Assembly: GCF_018130145.1 (NCBI RefSeq)
Contig: NZ_JAFCMB010000002.1
Coordinates: forward strand, 434,001 to 498,000
DNA length: 64,000 nucleotides
Reading direction: 5' to 3'
Source: Bradyrhizobium sp. AUGA SZCCT0176
GTDB lineage: Bacteria; Pseudomonadota; Alphaproteobacteria; Rhizobiales; Xanthobacteraceae
Shown piece after piece: positions 40,258-48,872 of this stretch (the first letter of the stretch is position 1; the number at the start of each line of letters is the position of its first letter). The position numbers were made by a program, and so were the translations under genes. The notes beneath the pieces were generated by a model. It saw only the letters and a list, made by a program, of their open reading frames with translations, was not told the DNA's origin and searched no databases.

Positions 40258-41409
40258 TCACTTCGCCGGAACGTACTTTCCGTTGTTCACGGTCAGGATG
40301 ATGCGGGAGCGGTCGTCCAGGCCGTAGCGGTCTTTTTCGGTGAAGTTGTAGACGCCCTGGCTGGCGGCGATGTCGCGTTCGGTCAGCAGGGCCTGACGGA
40401 TGCCTTCACGGAATTCCGGCGTGCCGGGCTTGCCGGCCTTCAGGGCCGGCGGAATGACGCGCTTGAGGACTTCAAAGGCGTCGTAGGAATGGCCGGCGAA
40501 CTGGCTGCGGCTGTTGGCGCCGTACTTGGCTTCATAGGCGGCGTTGAGCGCGAGACCCGGCTTCTTGGTCAGTGCGCTGTCGGGCTGGGTTTCCGGCGAC
40601 ATCACCGGACCGGAAGACATGATCACGCCTTCCGCCGCCGCACCCGCAATACGGATGAAGTCCATGCTGGCGGCGCCGTGGGTCTGATAGATCAGGCCCT
40701 TGTAGCCACGCTCACGCAGCGCGGCCTGCGGCAAGGCCGCGGCGGTGCCGGAGCCGCCGACGAGGACCGCATCGGGATTGGCGGCGAGCAGCTTCAGCAC
40801 CTGGCCGGTGACCGACGTATCGGTACGGGCATAACGCTCTTCAGTCGCCAGGGCTATGCCCATCGGAACGGCCTGGGCCTTGAAATCATTGAACCAGAGG
40901 TCGCCGTAGGAATCCGAGTAACCGATGTAACCGACGGTCTTGATGCCGTGGGCCTTCATGTGCTCGTACAGCACCTTGCCCATGATCGGGATCGGCTGCG
41001 GCATCGCGACCGACCATTTCATGCGCGCCTCGTTGATCGGCAGCGGCGCCAGCGCGAAATGCGGAATGCCGGCTTCGTTGGCGACGGTGGAGACGGCAAT
41101 CGTCGGCGGCGTGGTCGACGAACCCATGATGATGTCGGCCTTGGATTCGGTGACGAAGCGCCGCGCGTTGGTGGTGGCGGCGGTCGGATCGCCGCCGTCG
41201 TCGAGCACGATCAGTTTCAGCGGCACGCCGCCGATTTCCTTCGGCACGAATTCCAGCGCATTGCGCTCGGGAATGCCAAGGGCCGCGGCCGGGCCGGTGG
41301 TGACGATGGTGATGCCGATGACGATTTCATTGGCTTGCGCCAACGCGGGCACGGCCGGCAGCGCCAGCGACGCCGCAATCACGGCAGCGGACAGATAAAA
41401 CTTCTTCAT
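40258..41409 (-). CDS. couP: ABC substrate-binding protein, CouP type
   Basis: This 383-residue periplasmic type I binding protein has a signal peptide ending A-L-A (about residue 24) before Q-A-N-E-I-V-I-G-I-T. It is only distantly related to the three tandem binding proteins at 28-32 kb and has a shorter N-terminal lobe. The gene position between a Liv-type transporter and the coumarate genes matches CouP of R. palustris, which binds hydroxycinnamates. It has its own upstream gap with a palindrome (41449) and AAGGGAGG before the ATG. Confidence 0.8.
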   Translation of the reverse strand: MKKFYLSAAVIAASLALPAVPALAQANEIVIGITIVTTGPAAALGIPERNALEFVPKEIGGVPLKLIVLDDGGDPTAATTNARRFVTESKADIIMGSSTTPPTIAVSTVANEAGIPHFALAPLPINEARMKWSVAMPQPIPIMGKVLYEHMKAHGIKTVGYIGYSDSYGDLWFNDFKAQAVPMGIALATEERYARTDTSVTGQVLKLLAANPDAVLVGGSGTAAALPQAALRERGYKGLIYQTHGAASMDFIRIAGAAAEGVIMSSGPVMSPETQPDSALTKKPGLALNAAYEAKYGANSRSQFAGHSYDAFEVLKRVIPPALKAGKPGTPEFREGIRQALLTERDIAASQGVYNFTEKDRYGLDDRSRIILTVNNGKYVPAK

Positions 41410-41448
41410 TCATTCCTCCCTTGGATATTGTTTTAATTTTAGATCAAA

Positions 41449-41463
41449 AATTGGTCGCCAATT
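41449..41463. promoter_or_regulatory. Perfect palindrome upstream of couP
   Basis: AATTGG-TCG-CCAATT is an exact inverted repeat in an AT-rich stretch, 40 bases before the couP ATG. It does not match the GTTATA motif, so if it is an operator it serves another factor. Confidence 0.4.
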
Positions 41464-41523
41464 CAGCCCCTTCTTTAGGTCATGCAACGCGCCAAGTCAG
41501 CTAACAAGTCAGCCATTTATGCC

Positions 41524-41943
41524 TCAGCCCCGCATGAACCGCTCGATGATCTCGGGCGGCATCGGAGCCGATTTCAGCCGCGCGGGATCGTCCGGATGCT
41601 TGCCGACCAGCACGCGGGTCTCGAACGCCTCGATCGCCAGCGCTTCACCCTTGAACACGTTGTGGACCACCTCGAAGCTGGAGCGCTTGAAGCTCTCGAT
41701 CCGGCTTTCGATTCTGATCCAGTCGCCATGGGTCGAGGGGATGTGGAATTTCGCCCGCGTATCGACCATGGGAATGCCGACGAGGCCGTATTTGTGGATG
41801 ATGTCCTGTTTCGAAAAGCCGGCCGCTTCGAACATGATCGAGGTCGAATCGTCGAACATCGCGAAGTAGCGCGGGTAGTAGACGATGTTGGCGGGGTCGC
41901 AATCGCCCCACTGGATCTGCACGTCGCGCCGGTTAACGAACAT
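41524..41943 (-). CDS. Hotdog thioesterase, 4-hydroxybenzoyl-CoA thioesterase-like
   Basis: The 139-residue protein is a single hotdog fold. The segment I-Q-W-G-D-C-D-P-A-N-I-V-Y-Y-P-R-Y-F closely resembles the active-site region of the Pseudomonas 4-chlorobenzoate-pathway thioesterase, where the aspartate after G-D-C is catalytic. The family hydrolyses 4-hydroxybenzoyl-CoA to 4-hydroxybenzoate. In this cluster it could release free acid for PobA or recycle CoA from stalled hydroxycinnamoyl-CoA. Transcribed with the SDR and couAB genes, with a family D repeat between. Confidence 0.8.
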   Translation of the reverse strand: MFVNRRDVQIQWGDCDPANIVYYPRYFAMFDDSTSIMFEAAGFSKQDIIHKYGLVGIPMVDTRAKFHIPSTHGDWIRIESRIESFKRSSFEVVHNVFKGEALAIEAFETRVLVGKHPDDPARLKSAPMPPEIIERFMRG

Positions 41944-42013
41944 TGGATATCCCTAGAGCCTCATGACGTTGAATTGTACAGGTCCAGCAATTGACACCGG
42001 GGTTAGCGGATAG

Positions 42014-42061
42014 AGCCCCTCACCCCGACCCTCTCCCCGCAAGTGCGGGGCGAGGGAGAAG
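42014..42061. repeat. GC-rich hairpin repeat, family D (copy 2)
   Basis: CCTCACCCCGACCCTCTCCC then CCCGCAAGTGCGGGG and CGAGGGAGAAG. It matches the right half of the copy at 17873 and lies between the thioesterase and SDR genes. Confidence 0.75.
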
Positions 42062-42075
42062 TAAACGGACCATAC

Positions 42076-42837
42076 TTAGCGCGGGGCCATGCGGAGCGCG
42101 GCATCGAGCCGCACCACTTCGCCGTTGAGATATGGATTGTCGATCATATGCAGCGCCAGCGAAGCAAACTCGTCGGCCTGCCCGAGCCGGCGCGGGAACG
42201 GGATCGAGGCGGCGAGCGAGTCCTGCGCCTCCTGCGGCAAATTGGCCAGCAGGGGCGTGAGGAACAGGCCGGGCGCGATGGTCAGCACGCGAATGCCGAA
42301 CTGCGCCAGCTCGCGCGCGATCGGCAGCGTCATCGCGACAATGCCGCCCTTGGAAGCCGAGTAGGCTGATTGCCCGATCTGGCCGTCATAGGCCGCGACC
42401 GAGGCGGTCGAGATCACGACGCCGCGTTCGCCTGACTCAAGCGGCTCCAGCTTCGACATGCCTGCTGTCGCGAGCCGCAGCATGTTGAACGAGCCGATCA
42501 GATTGACCTTGATCACGCGGTCGAAATCGGTGAGCGCCATCGGGCCTTCCTTGCCGATCACGCGCTTGGCGACGCCGATGCCGGCGCAATTGACCAGCAC
42601 GCGAGCCGGGCCATGTGCCTTCGCGGCGGCGGCGACCGCCGCTTCTGCCGAGGCGGCGTCCGAGACGTCGCAGACAACGGCGACGCCGCCGATTTCGGCG
42701 GCGACGGTTTCAGCGAGCTTGGCGTTGAGGTCGCACACCGCGACCTTGGCGCCCTGCGCGGCAAGCCGGCGCGCGGTGGCGGCGCCCAATCCGGATGCGC
42801 CACCGGTGACGATGGCGGCCTGGTCCTTCAACTGCAT
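42076..42837 (-). CDS. SDR, 3-hydroxyacyl-CoA dehydrogenase type-2-like
   Basis: The 253-residue classical SDR has T-G-G-A-S-G-L-G (NAD site), N-C-A-G-I-G and catalytic Ser/Y-S-A-S-K-G. The N-P-Y-L-N-G-E-V-V-R-L-D-A-A-L-R-M end resembles 17-beta-HSD10/HADH2 proteins, which oxidise 3-hydroxyacyl-CoA with NAD. In this operon it could oxidise the hydrated hydroxycinnamoyl-CoA, giving a beta-oxidation branch beside the CouA retro-aldol route. No thiolase gene is present nearby to finish such a branch. It starts 46 bases after couB. Confidence 0.82.
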   Translation of the reverse strand: MQLKDQAAIVTGGASGLGAATARRLAAQGAKVAVCDLNAKLAETVAAEIGGVAVVCDVSDAASAEAAVAAAAKAHGPARVLVNCAGIGVAKRVIGKEGPMALTDFDRVIKVNLIGSFNMLRLATAGMSKLEPLESGERGVVISTASVAAYDGQIGQSAYSASKGGIVAMTLPIARELAQFGIRVLTIAPGLFLTPLLANLPQEAQDSLAASIPFPRRLGQADEFASLALHMIDNPYLNGEVVRLDAALRMAPR

Positions 42838-42883
42838 TGTGTTTCTCCCTGGTAGAATCTTCTCGAAGTTGGGTTTCTGGAGT

Positions 42884-44779
42884 TCATTTCAGCGTGATGA
42901 CCTGCGCCGGCGGCGCCGGTGAATAGATCTGCTCGATCAGCGCGCTGCGATGCTCGATCACCGCGCGCTGGTTGATGGAGCCCTTGTCGGTGACTTCGCC
43001 GCGATCGATCGACAGCGGCGCATCGAACAGCACCGCGCGCGTGATCCGGGTCGACGAGCCCGTGGCATCGGCCAGCAGCTTCTGGAACCGCTCGCGGAAC
43101 GCCGCGCGGATCAGCGGATCGGACGCCGCTGCCGCGAGGTCGTTCGCCGGGAGTTTCGGGTTGATCAGACGGCAGCCGTCGAGATCGAGCATGACCAGCG
43201 CCGATAATTCGTCGCGGTTGATGCCGGCAATCACGACGTCGCGCACCAAAGGCGCGCATGCCGCAACGAACCGCGCCCTCAAGGGACCGACGCTGACCCA
43301 GGTGCCGCTGGCGAGCTTGAAATCCTCGGCGATGCGGCCATCGAAGTCGAAGCCGGCGTCGAAATTGTCGGGATCGACCGGCTTGAGCGCGTCGCCGAAC
43401 TTGTAAAAACCTTCCTCGTCGAATGCCGCGGCGGTCAGTTCGGGCTGACGCCAGTACCCCGGCGTGACGTTCGGACCCTTGGCGCGGACTTCCAGCTTGC
43501 CATTGTTGGGCAGCAATTTTGCGTCATTGCCGAGCACGGGAAGGCCGACATGACCGGAGCGGCTGGTGTCGGGACGTACCGACATGAAGAACGGCGAAGT
43601 TTCCGTGGCGCCGAGGCCGGTCAGCATCGGTATGCGAAAACCGGTCTCCTGCACCGCGAGCTCGTCGAGGCTGTTCCAGATGAACGGCGACAGCGCAGCA
43701 CCGGAGAAGAACATCGCATGCAGCCGTCCGAAGAATTTTGCGCGCAGCGCGGCATCCTCGCGCAGATAAGGCAGCAGCGATTCATAGCCTTTGGGGACGT
43801 TGAAATAGACCGTCGGCGAAATCTCCCGGAGATTACGCACAGTCTCCTCGATGCCGCCGGGCATCGGCTTGCCCTCGTCGAGATACATCGAGCCGCCGTT
43901 GAACAGCGTCAGCCCGATATTGTGGTTGCCGCCGAACGTGTGATTCCACGGCAGCCAGTCGATGATCACCGGCGGCTCGTCCATCAGGAACGCCAGCGTT
44001 TCCCGCAGCATCACCTGGTTGGCGCAGATCATCCGCTGGGTGTTGATGACGGCCTTGGGATTACCGGTGGAGCCTGACGTCAGCAGGAACTTTGCAATTG
44101 TGTCCGGGCCAATGGCATCGTGGGCCGCGTCGAGGCGCCAATGCTCCGGCGTCGCCAGCAGGTCCGACAGCAGCGTCACGTCGCGGCCGGGCACCTCGCC
44201 GCGCGTTGCCGCGATCTCCGTCCCCAATGAGACGTTGGTGGCAAGCGCATCGGCGAATTTCGTGGCGTCGTCGGCGAAGACGAGGCCGGGCGTCAACAGC
44301 TTCATCAGGAAGGCCAGCTTGCCGTAATCGCGCGACACCAGTGAATAGGCCGGCGACACCGGGCAAAAGGGAATGCCGGCATAGAGCGCGCCGAACGCCA
44401 GCAGCGCATGGTCGACCGAATTGCCTGACAGGATCACGATCGGCTTTTCCGCCGAAAGCCCGCGCGCCAGCAGCGCCGAGGCGATGCGCCGCGTCGAGGT
44501 CAGCAGTTGCGCGTAGGTGATTTTTCGCCAGCCGCCGGTCGTCGCATCGCGCTCCGCCATGAAGACGCGCTCGGGGGCTTCCCGGGCCCAATGATGCAGG
44601 CGATCGGTGATGCGGACGGGATAGTCGCGCAATTTGAGCTTCGGCCTGAGATAGATGGTGCCGTCATCGCGGCGCTCGACCGTGACGTCGGGATTGCCGA
44701 ACGAGATCGCGCGGAGCGGATGGGCGCTGCCGCTGCGCGTGGCGCTTTCAATTGGGGACATGCTGGGCTTGGCGCTCAT
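42884..44779 (-). CDS. couB: Hydroxycinnamate-CoA ligase (feruloyl-CoA synthase type)
   Basis: This is a 631-residue AMP-forming ligase. The P-loop motif is L-L-T-S-G-S-T-G-N-P-K-A-V, followed by the W-L-P-W-N-H-T-F-G-G-N-H-N segment and G-L-G-A-T-E-T-S. The P-V-S-P-A-Y-S-L and N-G-G-S-M-Y-L-D-E-G-K-P segments and the long C-terminus are typical of feruloyl-CoA synthase-type enzymes. It activates p-coumarate, ferulate or caffeate to the CoA thioester. The adjoining hydratase starts one base upstream of its ATG region, so the two form a couAB pair. The product is the presumed effector of the MarR repressor. Confidence 0.87.
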   Translation of the reverse strand: MSAKPSMSPIESATRSGSAHPLRAISFGNPDVTVERRDDGTIYLRPKLKLRDYPVRITDRLHHWAREAPERVFMAERDATTGGWRKITYAQLLTSTRRIASALLARGLSAEKPIVILSGNSVDHALLAFGALYAGIPFCPVSPAYSLVSRDYGKLAFLMKLLTPGLVFADDATKFADALATNVSLGTEIAATRGEVPGRDVTLLSDLLATPEHWRLDAAHDAIGPDTIAKFLLTSGSTGNPKAVINTQRMICANQVMLRETLAFLMDEPPVIIDWLPWNHTFGGNHNIGLTLFNGGSMYLDEGKPMPGGIEETVRNLREISPTVYFNVPKGYESLLPYLREDAALRAKFFGRLHAMFFSGAALSPFIWNSLDELAVQETGFRIPMLTGLGATETSPFFMSVRPDTSRSGHVGLPVLGNDAKLLPNNGKLEVRAKGPNVTPGYWRQPELTAAAFDEEGFYKFGDALKPVDPDNFDAGFDFDGRIAEDFKLASGTWVSVGPLRARFVAACAPLVRDVVIAGINRDELSALVMLDLDGCRLINPKLPANDLAAAASDPLIRAAFRERFQKLLADATGSSTRITRAVLFDAPLSIDRGEVTDKGSINQRAVIEHRSALIEQIYSPAPPAQVITLK

Positions 44780-44780
44780 G

Positions 44781-45581
44781 TCAGGTCGGTTTCACTTTGG
44801 CGGTCTTGCGATCGAGAAATTCACGGATCCGGCGTTTTGCTTCCTTGTCGCTTTGCGCCACCGTGGCCATCAGCGACTCCATCAGGAGGCCGGCCTGCGG
44901 ATTGGCTTCCGCGATCATCGGCAGCGCCTGCAGCACCGCAAAATTGGTCAGCGGCGCATTGGCCGCGACGCGTTCGGCCAGTTCCAGCGCCTTGGGCAGC
45001 GCGCCGCCGGCTTCGGTGAGATATTGCGAGAAGCCATAGGCAGCGCCTTCGGTCGCGGAATAGACCCGCCCGGTCAGCATCATGTCGGTCATCCGCGCCA
45101 CCCCGATCAGCCGCGGCAGCCGCACCGAGCCGCCGCCGCCGACGAAGATGCCGCGCTGGCCCTCGGGCAGCGCGAAATAGGCTGATGGCTCGGCGACGCG
45201 GATATGCGCGGCGCAGGCAAGCTCCAGCCCGCCGCCGATCACCGCGCCCTTGAGCGCCGCAATGACAGGCACGGGGCTGTATTGAATGCGGTCGAACACC
45301 CGATGCCACATCTGCGAGTGCCGCAGGCCCTCGGTGGCATCGTGCTCGGTCAGTTCGGACAGATCGAGGCCGGAGGAGAAATGGTCGCCGATGCCATGGA
45401 TGACCACGGCGCCGGTCCCTTCGGGAAGATTGGCGAAGCAATCCTGGATCGCGAGGATGATGCCATCGTTCAGCGCATTGCGCTTGGCGGGGCGGTTGAG
45501 CCCCACGGTCAGCACCGCGCCTGACTTCTCGATGGTCAGCAATCCAGCCTGGTCAGCGGTTGCGGAGGCGGCGTTTCCCAT
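44781..45581 (-). CDS. couA: Enoyl-CoA hydratase/lyase (crotonase family), CouA type
   Basis: This 266-residue crotonase has the oxyanion-hole segments F-S-S-G-L-D-L-S and K-G-A-V-I-G-G-G-L-E-L-A. A-L-P-E-G-Q-R-G-I-F-V-G-G-G-G-S-V-R-L-P-R follows, with glutamates at both usual positions. By position next to the CoA ligase it should hydrate p-coumaroyl-CoA and cleave it to 4-hydroxybenzaldehyde and acetyl-CoA, as CouA does. The needed aldehyde dehydrogenase is not in the window. It is the first gene of the operon, and a perfect 15-bp operator candidate lies 26-40 bases before its ATG. Confidence 0.85.
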   Translation of the reverse strand: MGNAASATADQAGLLTIEKSGAVLTVGLNRPAKRNALNDGIILAIQDCFANLPEGTGAVVIHGIGDHFSSGLDLSELTEHDATEGLRHSQMWHRVFDRIQYSPVPVIAALKGAVIGGGLELACAAHIRVAEPSAYFALPEGQRGIFVGGGGSVRLPRLIGVARMTDMMLTGRVYSATEGAAYGFSQYLTEAGGALPKALELAERVAANAPLTNFAVLQALPMIAEANPQAGLLMESLMATVAQSDKEAKRRIREFLDRKTAKVKPT

Positions 45582-45606
45582 GGATTATTGTTTCCCGTCC
45601 AGAATA

Positions 45607-45621
45607 GTTATATTTTATAAC
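45607..45621. promoter_or_regulatory. Candidate CouR operator 2 (couAB)
   Basis: GTTATA-TTT-TATAAC is a perfect match to the motif, and the symmetry extends outward to 9-bp arms (45603-45611 / 45617-45625). It is 26 bases from the couA start, where bound repressor would block transcription initiation. Confidence 0.72.
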
Positions 45622-45652
45622 TATTGGCGAGGGAGTCAATCCTCTAACTATT

Positions 45653-45773
45653 GTCGTCCCGGCGAAGGCCGGGACCCATACGCCGCGGCGCTCATGGTAG
45701 TAGAAGGTCTCTAACGCCAGCGCTCTAACGGATGGGCCGCGGCGTATGGGTCCCGGCGCAAGGCCGGGACGAC
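45653..45773. repeat. Intergenic palindromic repeat, family A (copy 5)
   Basis: It has GTCGTCCCGGC...GCCGGGACGAC ends, and its centre AGAAGGTCTCTAACGCCAGC is the same as in copy 2 at 9842. It abuts the second family H repeat. Confidence 0.85.
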
Positions 45774-46286
45774 AGCGGTGTTTGTAGCTGCACCGTGCAC
45801 TGAACGCACTTTTACCTTCTCGCGGCGCATTGCACCCGAGCTTTGCCAGAAACTTCCGTGCCCTCTCATCAAGAGGGCGCAGGGAAGACCGGGTGCGCGC
45901 TGCACCCGCGGTCCCGTGTGCGGTTTACACAAAACAAAGTGCACACGAGCATACAGGGCAGCGGAGAACACCCGGCCTTCCCTGCGCAATGGCTTTACGG
46001 CTTATGCCGTGATCTCCCCGGAGACGAGTTCTGGGTTGACTCCGTCGCTATCGTTTCCGCTCACGCTTCTCCGACAGCTTGACGCCGGCAACGGGCGCCA
46101 GGACCACACGGTTTTGCCGTACGCTTAATCCACGCCGTCGTCAGACGTGAACAAGCGTCCACCGCATCCCGCCGCGCGTTCGTGACGTGCGCACGCCCCT
46201 CTTGTCGGGCGGGACGCGACGATTCAAACCGCTGATTTGCCCGACGAGGGAAGCGGAATTTTGCCCGTCGGGTTGTTTTGTCGCAG
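45774..46286. repeat. Long structured non-coding repeat, family H (copy 2)
   Basis: It is nearly identical to 9964-10467. The closing 11-bp stem (45877-45887 with 45977-45987) is unchanged. Differences cluster in the 5' 60 bases and in predicted loops. One small stem changes from CCCTC/GAGGG to CCCTCT/AGAGGG, staying paired. It lies between couA and the TRAP operon, with no supported gene. Confidence 0.8.
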
Positions 46287-46292
46287 GCAACC

Positions 46293-46402
46293 GTCATTGC
46301 CTGCGACAAACGCAAAGCGTTTGCGCAAGGGAGCGAAGCGACGAAGCAATCCATTCCTCGGCTGGACGCGCGATGGATTGCTTCGCTGCGCTCGCAATGA
46401 CG
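46293..46402. repeat. Intergenic palindromic repeat, family I
   Basis: GTCATTGC and GCAATGAC ends, with GCGAAGCGACGAAGCAATCC and GGATTGCTTCGCTGCGCTCGC as inner complementary blocks. A separate 10-bp inverted repeat (TCGCAGGCAA / TTGCCTGCGA, 46281-46306) overlaps its left edge. Only one copy is in this window. Confidence 0.7.
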
Positions 46403-46417
46403 GGAAAAAACCGTTCC

Positions 46418-46879
46418 CTACAACACCTGATGCACGTCGATGACGACGCGGTCGGTGTGGCGGGCGGCGGAGCCGATGAAGAGGTTTTCCATCAGCCAGC
46501 GGTATTTCTCGTGGCCGGTTTCGAATTTCGGCACGGTGCGGAAGTAGATCAGCCTGGGATCGACCGGCTCGCCGCGCTTGAGTTTTTGCAGCAGATCGAG
46601 CGGGCCGAAACGCAGACCCTTGTTCTCGACATAGACGGTCGCACCATCGTCGGTCTCGAAGGCGTATTTGGCTTCCAGCTCGATCAGTTCGTTGGGGCGG
46701 ATGATCTGGAAGTCGGCGCCGAACGGGCAGACCTTGCCGTTGATGCCTTCGCCGCGCACTTCGCCGCCCAGGATCGGGATGATCCGGCGCACGCCGTGGC
46801 CGGTCTCGCCGGCCGATGTCACCTCGCCGATGCGGACGGTGAGCGTGAAGACATACTTTGTCTCAAGCTGAGGCGTCAT
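46418..46879 (-). CDS. DUF3237 family protein in the TRAP operon
   Basis: The 153-residue protein shows the DUF3237 pattern: an initial V-F-T-L-T-V-R-I-G segment, G-H-G-V-R-R-I-I-P-I-L-G-G, a central F-G-A-D-F-Q-I-I-R-P, and C-terminal Y-F-R-T-V-P-K-F-E-T-G. It is probably a small cytoplasmic beta-barrel protein. The biochemical role of the family is unknown to me. It lies 4 bases after the TRAP large permease gene, and I recall a gene at the same place in the R. palustris cou/tar cluster. A role in the aromatic pathway is therefore a reasonable inference. Confidence 0.82.
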   Translation of the reverse strand: MTPQLETKYVFTLTVRIGEVTSAGETGHGVRRIIPILGGEVRGEGINGKVCPFGADFQIIRPNELIELEAKYAFETDDGATVYVENKGLRFGPLDLLQKLKRGEPVDPRLIYFRTVPKFETGHEKYRWLMENLFIGSAARHTDRVVIDVHQVL

Positions 46880-46883
46880 GAAG

Positions 46884-48200
46884 TTACCCCATCATGCGTT
46901 GTGGCAGCCAGAGCGCCAGGATCGGAAATGCAATCAGGATCACCAGGCGGATCAGGTCGGTGACGACGAACGGAATGACCCCGCGGAAGATGGTGGTGAA
47001 CGACACGTCCTTGACCACGCTCTTGATGACAAAGACGTTCATGCCGACCGGCGGATGGATCAGGCCCAGCTCCACCGTCATCACGATGATGACGCCGAAC
47101 CAGATCGGATCAAAACCGAGATGCATGATGACGGGGAAGATGATCGGCACCGTCAGGATGATCATGGCCATCGCGTCCATCAGGCAGCCCAGCACCAGAT
47201 ACATCACCATGATCAGCGCGAGGATGCCGTAGGGGCCGAGCCCGAGGCCGGTGAGCAGTTCGGTGACCTTTTGCGGGGTCTGCGTCACCGTGAGGAAATA
47301 GCCGAAGATCAGGGCGCCGATCAGCACGGTGAAGACGGCCGCGGCGGTGCGGGTCGCCTGCAGCAGCGAGTTCAGGATTTTTTCCTTGTTGAGCCGTCCG
47401 GTAAGCACGCCGATCAGGAACGCGCCGGTGGCGCCGACGCCGCCGGCTTCCGTCGGCGTAAAGCGCGGCAGGAACGGCAGGCCGTAAAGTCCGCCGATCA
47501 CGAAGACGAACAACAAGACCGGCGCCCAGATGTCTTTCAGGCCGGCGAAGCGCTCGCGCCAGGTGGTTTGCGGTCCCTTCGGCAGGAAATCCGGCCGGAA
47601 CCAGCCGATCAGCGAGATCGTGATCATGTACATGGCCATCGCGAGCAGGCCGGGAATGATGCCGGCCATGAACAGCTTGCCGATGTCCTGCTCGGTGATG
47701 ATGCCGTAGACCGCCAGTACCGTCGACGGCGGCAGCATCGCGCCCAACGTGCCGCCGGCCGCGATCACGCCGGTGGCGAAGGATTGCGGATAGCCGAAGC
47801 GGCGCATTTCCGGATAGGCGACGGCGGAGAATGTCGCGGCCGTCGCCACCGACGAGCCGCAGATTGCGGCAAAGCCGCCGCAGGCCGCGACCGTGGCGAT
47901 GCCGAGGCCGCCGCGCAGATGGCCGACAAAGCCGTTGGCGGCGCGGAACAGCTCGCGGCTCATTCCGGAGTTGCTGACGAAGGCGCCCATCAGCAGGAAC
48001 ATCGGAATGACGCCGAACGTATAGTCGGTCACCGTGCGCATCGAGGTCTGGCCGACCATTTTCAGCGCCGGGGTAAAGCCGACGAGATATCCAAAGCCGG
48101 TGACGCCGACGAGGCCCATCGCCATGCCCACCGGCACGCGCAGCAGCATCAGCGCGAACAGCGCGACAAATCCGAGAATGGCGACGGCGTCGGTGCTCAT
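46884..48200 (-). CDS. tarM: TRAP transporter large permease (DctM/TarM type)
   Basis: This 438-residue, strongly hydrophobic protein of the ion-transporter superfamily has about 12 membrane segments. It carries the D-A-M-A-M-I-I-L-T-V-P-I-I-F-P and L-G-L-I-H-P-P-V-G-M-N-V-F-V-I signatures of DctM. It forms the sodium-dependent channel of the system encoded with the small subunit (6 bases upstream) and the binding protein. By gene order it corresponds to TarM of R. palustris, a hydroxycinnamate transporter. Confidence 0.9.
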   Translation of the reverse strand: MSTDAVAILGFVALFALMLLRVPVGMAMGLVGVTGFGYLVGFTPALKMVGQTSMRTVTDYTFGVIPMFLLMGAFVSNSGMSRELFRAANGFVGHLRGGLGIATVAACGGFAAICGSSVATAATFSAVAYPEMRRFGYPQSFATGVIAAGGTLGAMLPPSTVLAVYGIITEQDIGKLFMAGIIPGLLAMAMYMITISLIGWFRPDFLPKGPQTTWRERFAGLKDIWAPVLLFVFVIGGLYGLPFLPRFTPTEAGGVGATGAFLIGVLTGRLNKEKILNSLLQATRTAAAVFTVLIGALIFGYFLTVTQTPQKVTELLTGLGLGPYGILALIMVMYLVLGCLMDAMAMIILTVPIIFPVIMHLGFDPIWFGVIIVMTVELGLIHPPVGMNVFVIKSVVKDVSFTTIFRGVIPFVVTDLIRLVILIAFPILALWLPQRMMG

Positions 48201-48206
48201 GATGCC

Positions 48207-48716
48207 CTACTCTACCGTGGTTTCTTTGGCATCATGGATGTCTTCCGGATGGAAGATCAGGCGGTAGGTGCGGATCGCGATCAGCAGCACCGCCGAGGCG
48301 TCGCCGGCCCACGCGATCGCGAAGAACGGCCAGGTCGGCATCCGCATGTCGAAGGTCAGGACGTTGTCGTTGTAGGTGCCCTGCACCTTGTCGAACAGCG
48401 TCCAGGTCTGCACCGCCACCACGAACAGCAGCACCAGCGTCGCGAACACGTCGATCATCCGCTGGTACTTCGGACCGACATTGGCCCAGACCAGATCGAC
48501 CGTGATGTGCCCGCCGCGATAGCTGGTCGCCGCGATGCCCCAGAAGATCAGGATGCCGAGCATCATGCGGCCGATGTCGAAGGAATCCGGGATCGAATAG
48601 TTGAAGATGTTACGCAGCAGCACGGCCAGGAAAATGTTGGCGGCGACGATGCCGACAAATGCCGCCGCGATCCATTCGATCGTATCGATGAAACGATCCA
48701 TCGAAGCGCGATTCAT
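48207..48716 (-). CDS. tarQ: TRAP transporter small permease (DctQ/TarQ type)
   Basis: From ATG 48716 it has 169 residues and four membrane segments. It has the D-T-I-E-W-I-A-A-A-F-V-G-I-V-A-A-N-I-F-L-A-V-type first helix and the Y-R-G-G-H-I-T-V-D segment that identifies DctQ subunits. It is the adaptor between binding protein and large permease. Codons upstream of this start fall in a family D repeat. It is separated from tarP by that repeat, which could adjust the higher expression expected for the binding protein. Confidence 0.88.
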   Translation of the reverse strand: MNRASMDRFIDTIEWIAAAFVGIVAANIFLAVLLRNIFNYSIPDSFDIGRMMLGILIFWGIAATSYRGGHITVDLVWANVGPKYQRMIDVFATLVLLFVVAVQTWTLFDKVQGTYNDNVLTFDMRMPTWPFFAIAWAGDASAVLLIAIRTYRLIFHPEDIHDAKETTVE

Positions 48717-48744
48717 GTGGGGAGGTCCTTGCCTATCTCTATCG

Positions 48745-48859
48745 CTCCCTCTCCCGCTTGCGGGGGAGGGTTGGGGTGGGGGTATCGCCACGAGTCGGAC
48801 CGTCGGTGTGGAGAGAGCCCCCACCCCGACCCTCCCCCGCAAGAGCGGGAGAGGGGGCG
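48745..48859. repeat. GC-rich hairpin repeat, family D (copy 3)
   Basis: CTCCCTCTCCCGCTTGCGGG...GGGTTGGGGTGGGG and the complementary CCCCACCCCGACCC...CCCGCAAGAGCGGGAGAGGG. It is a long near-perfect inverted repeat between tarP and tarQ and could form a strong mRNA hairpin. Confidence 0.8.
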
Positions 48860-48872
48860 CAGCGAGCGCTCC

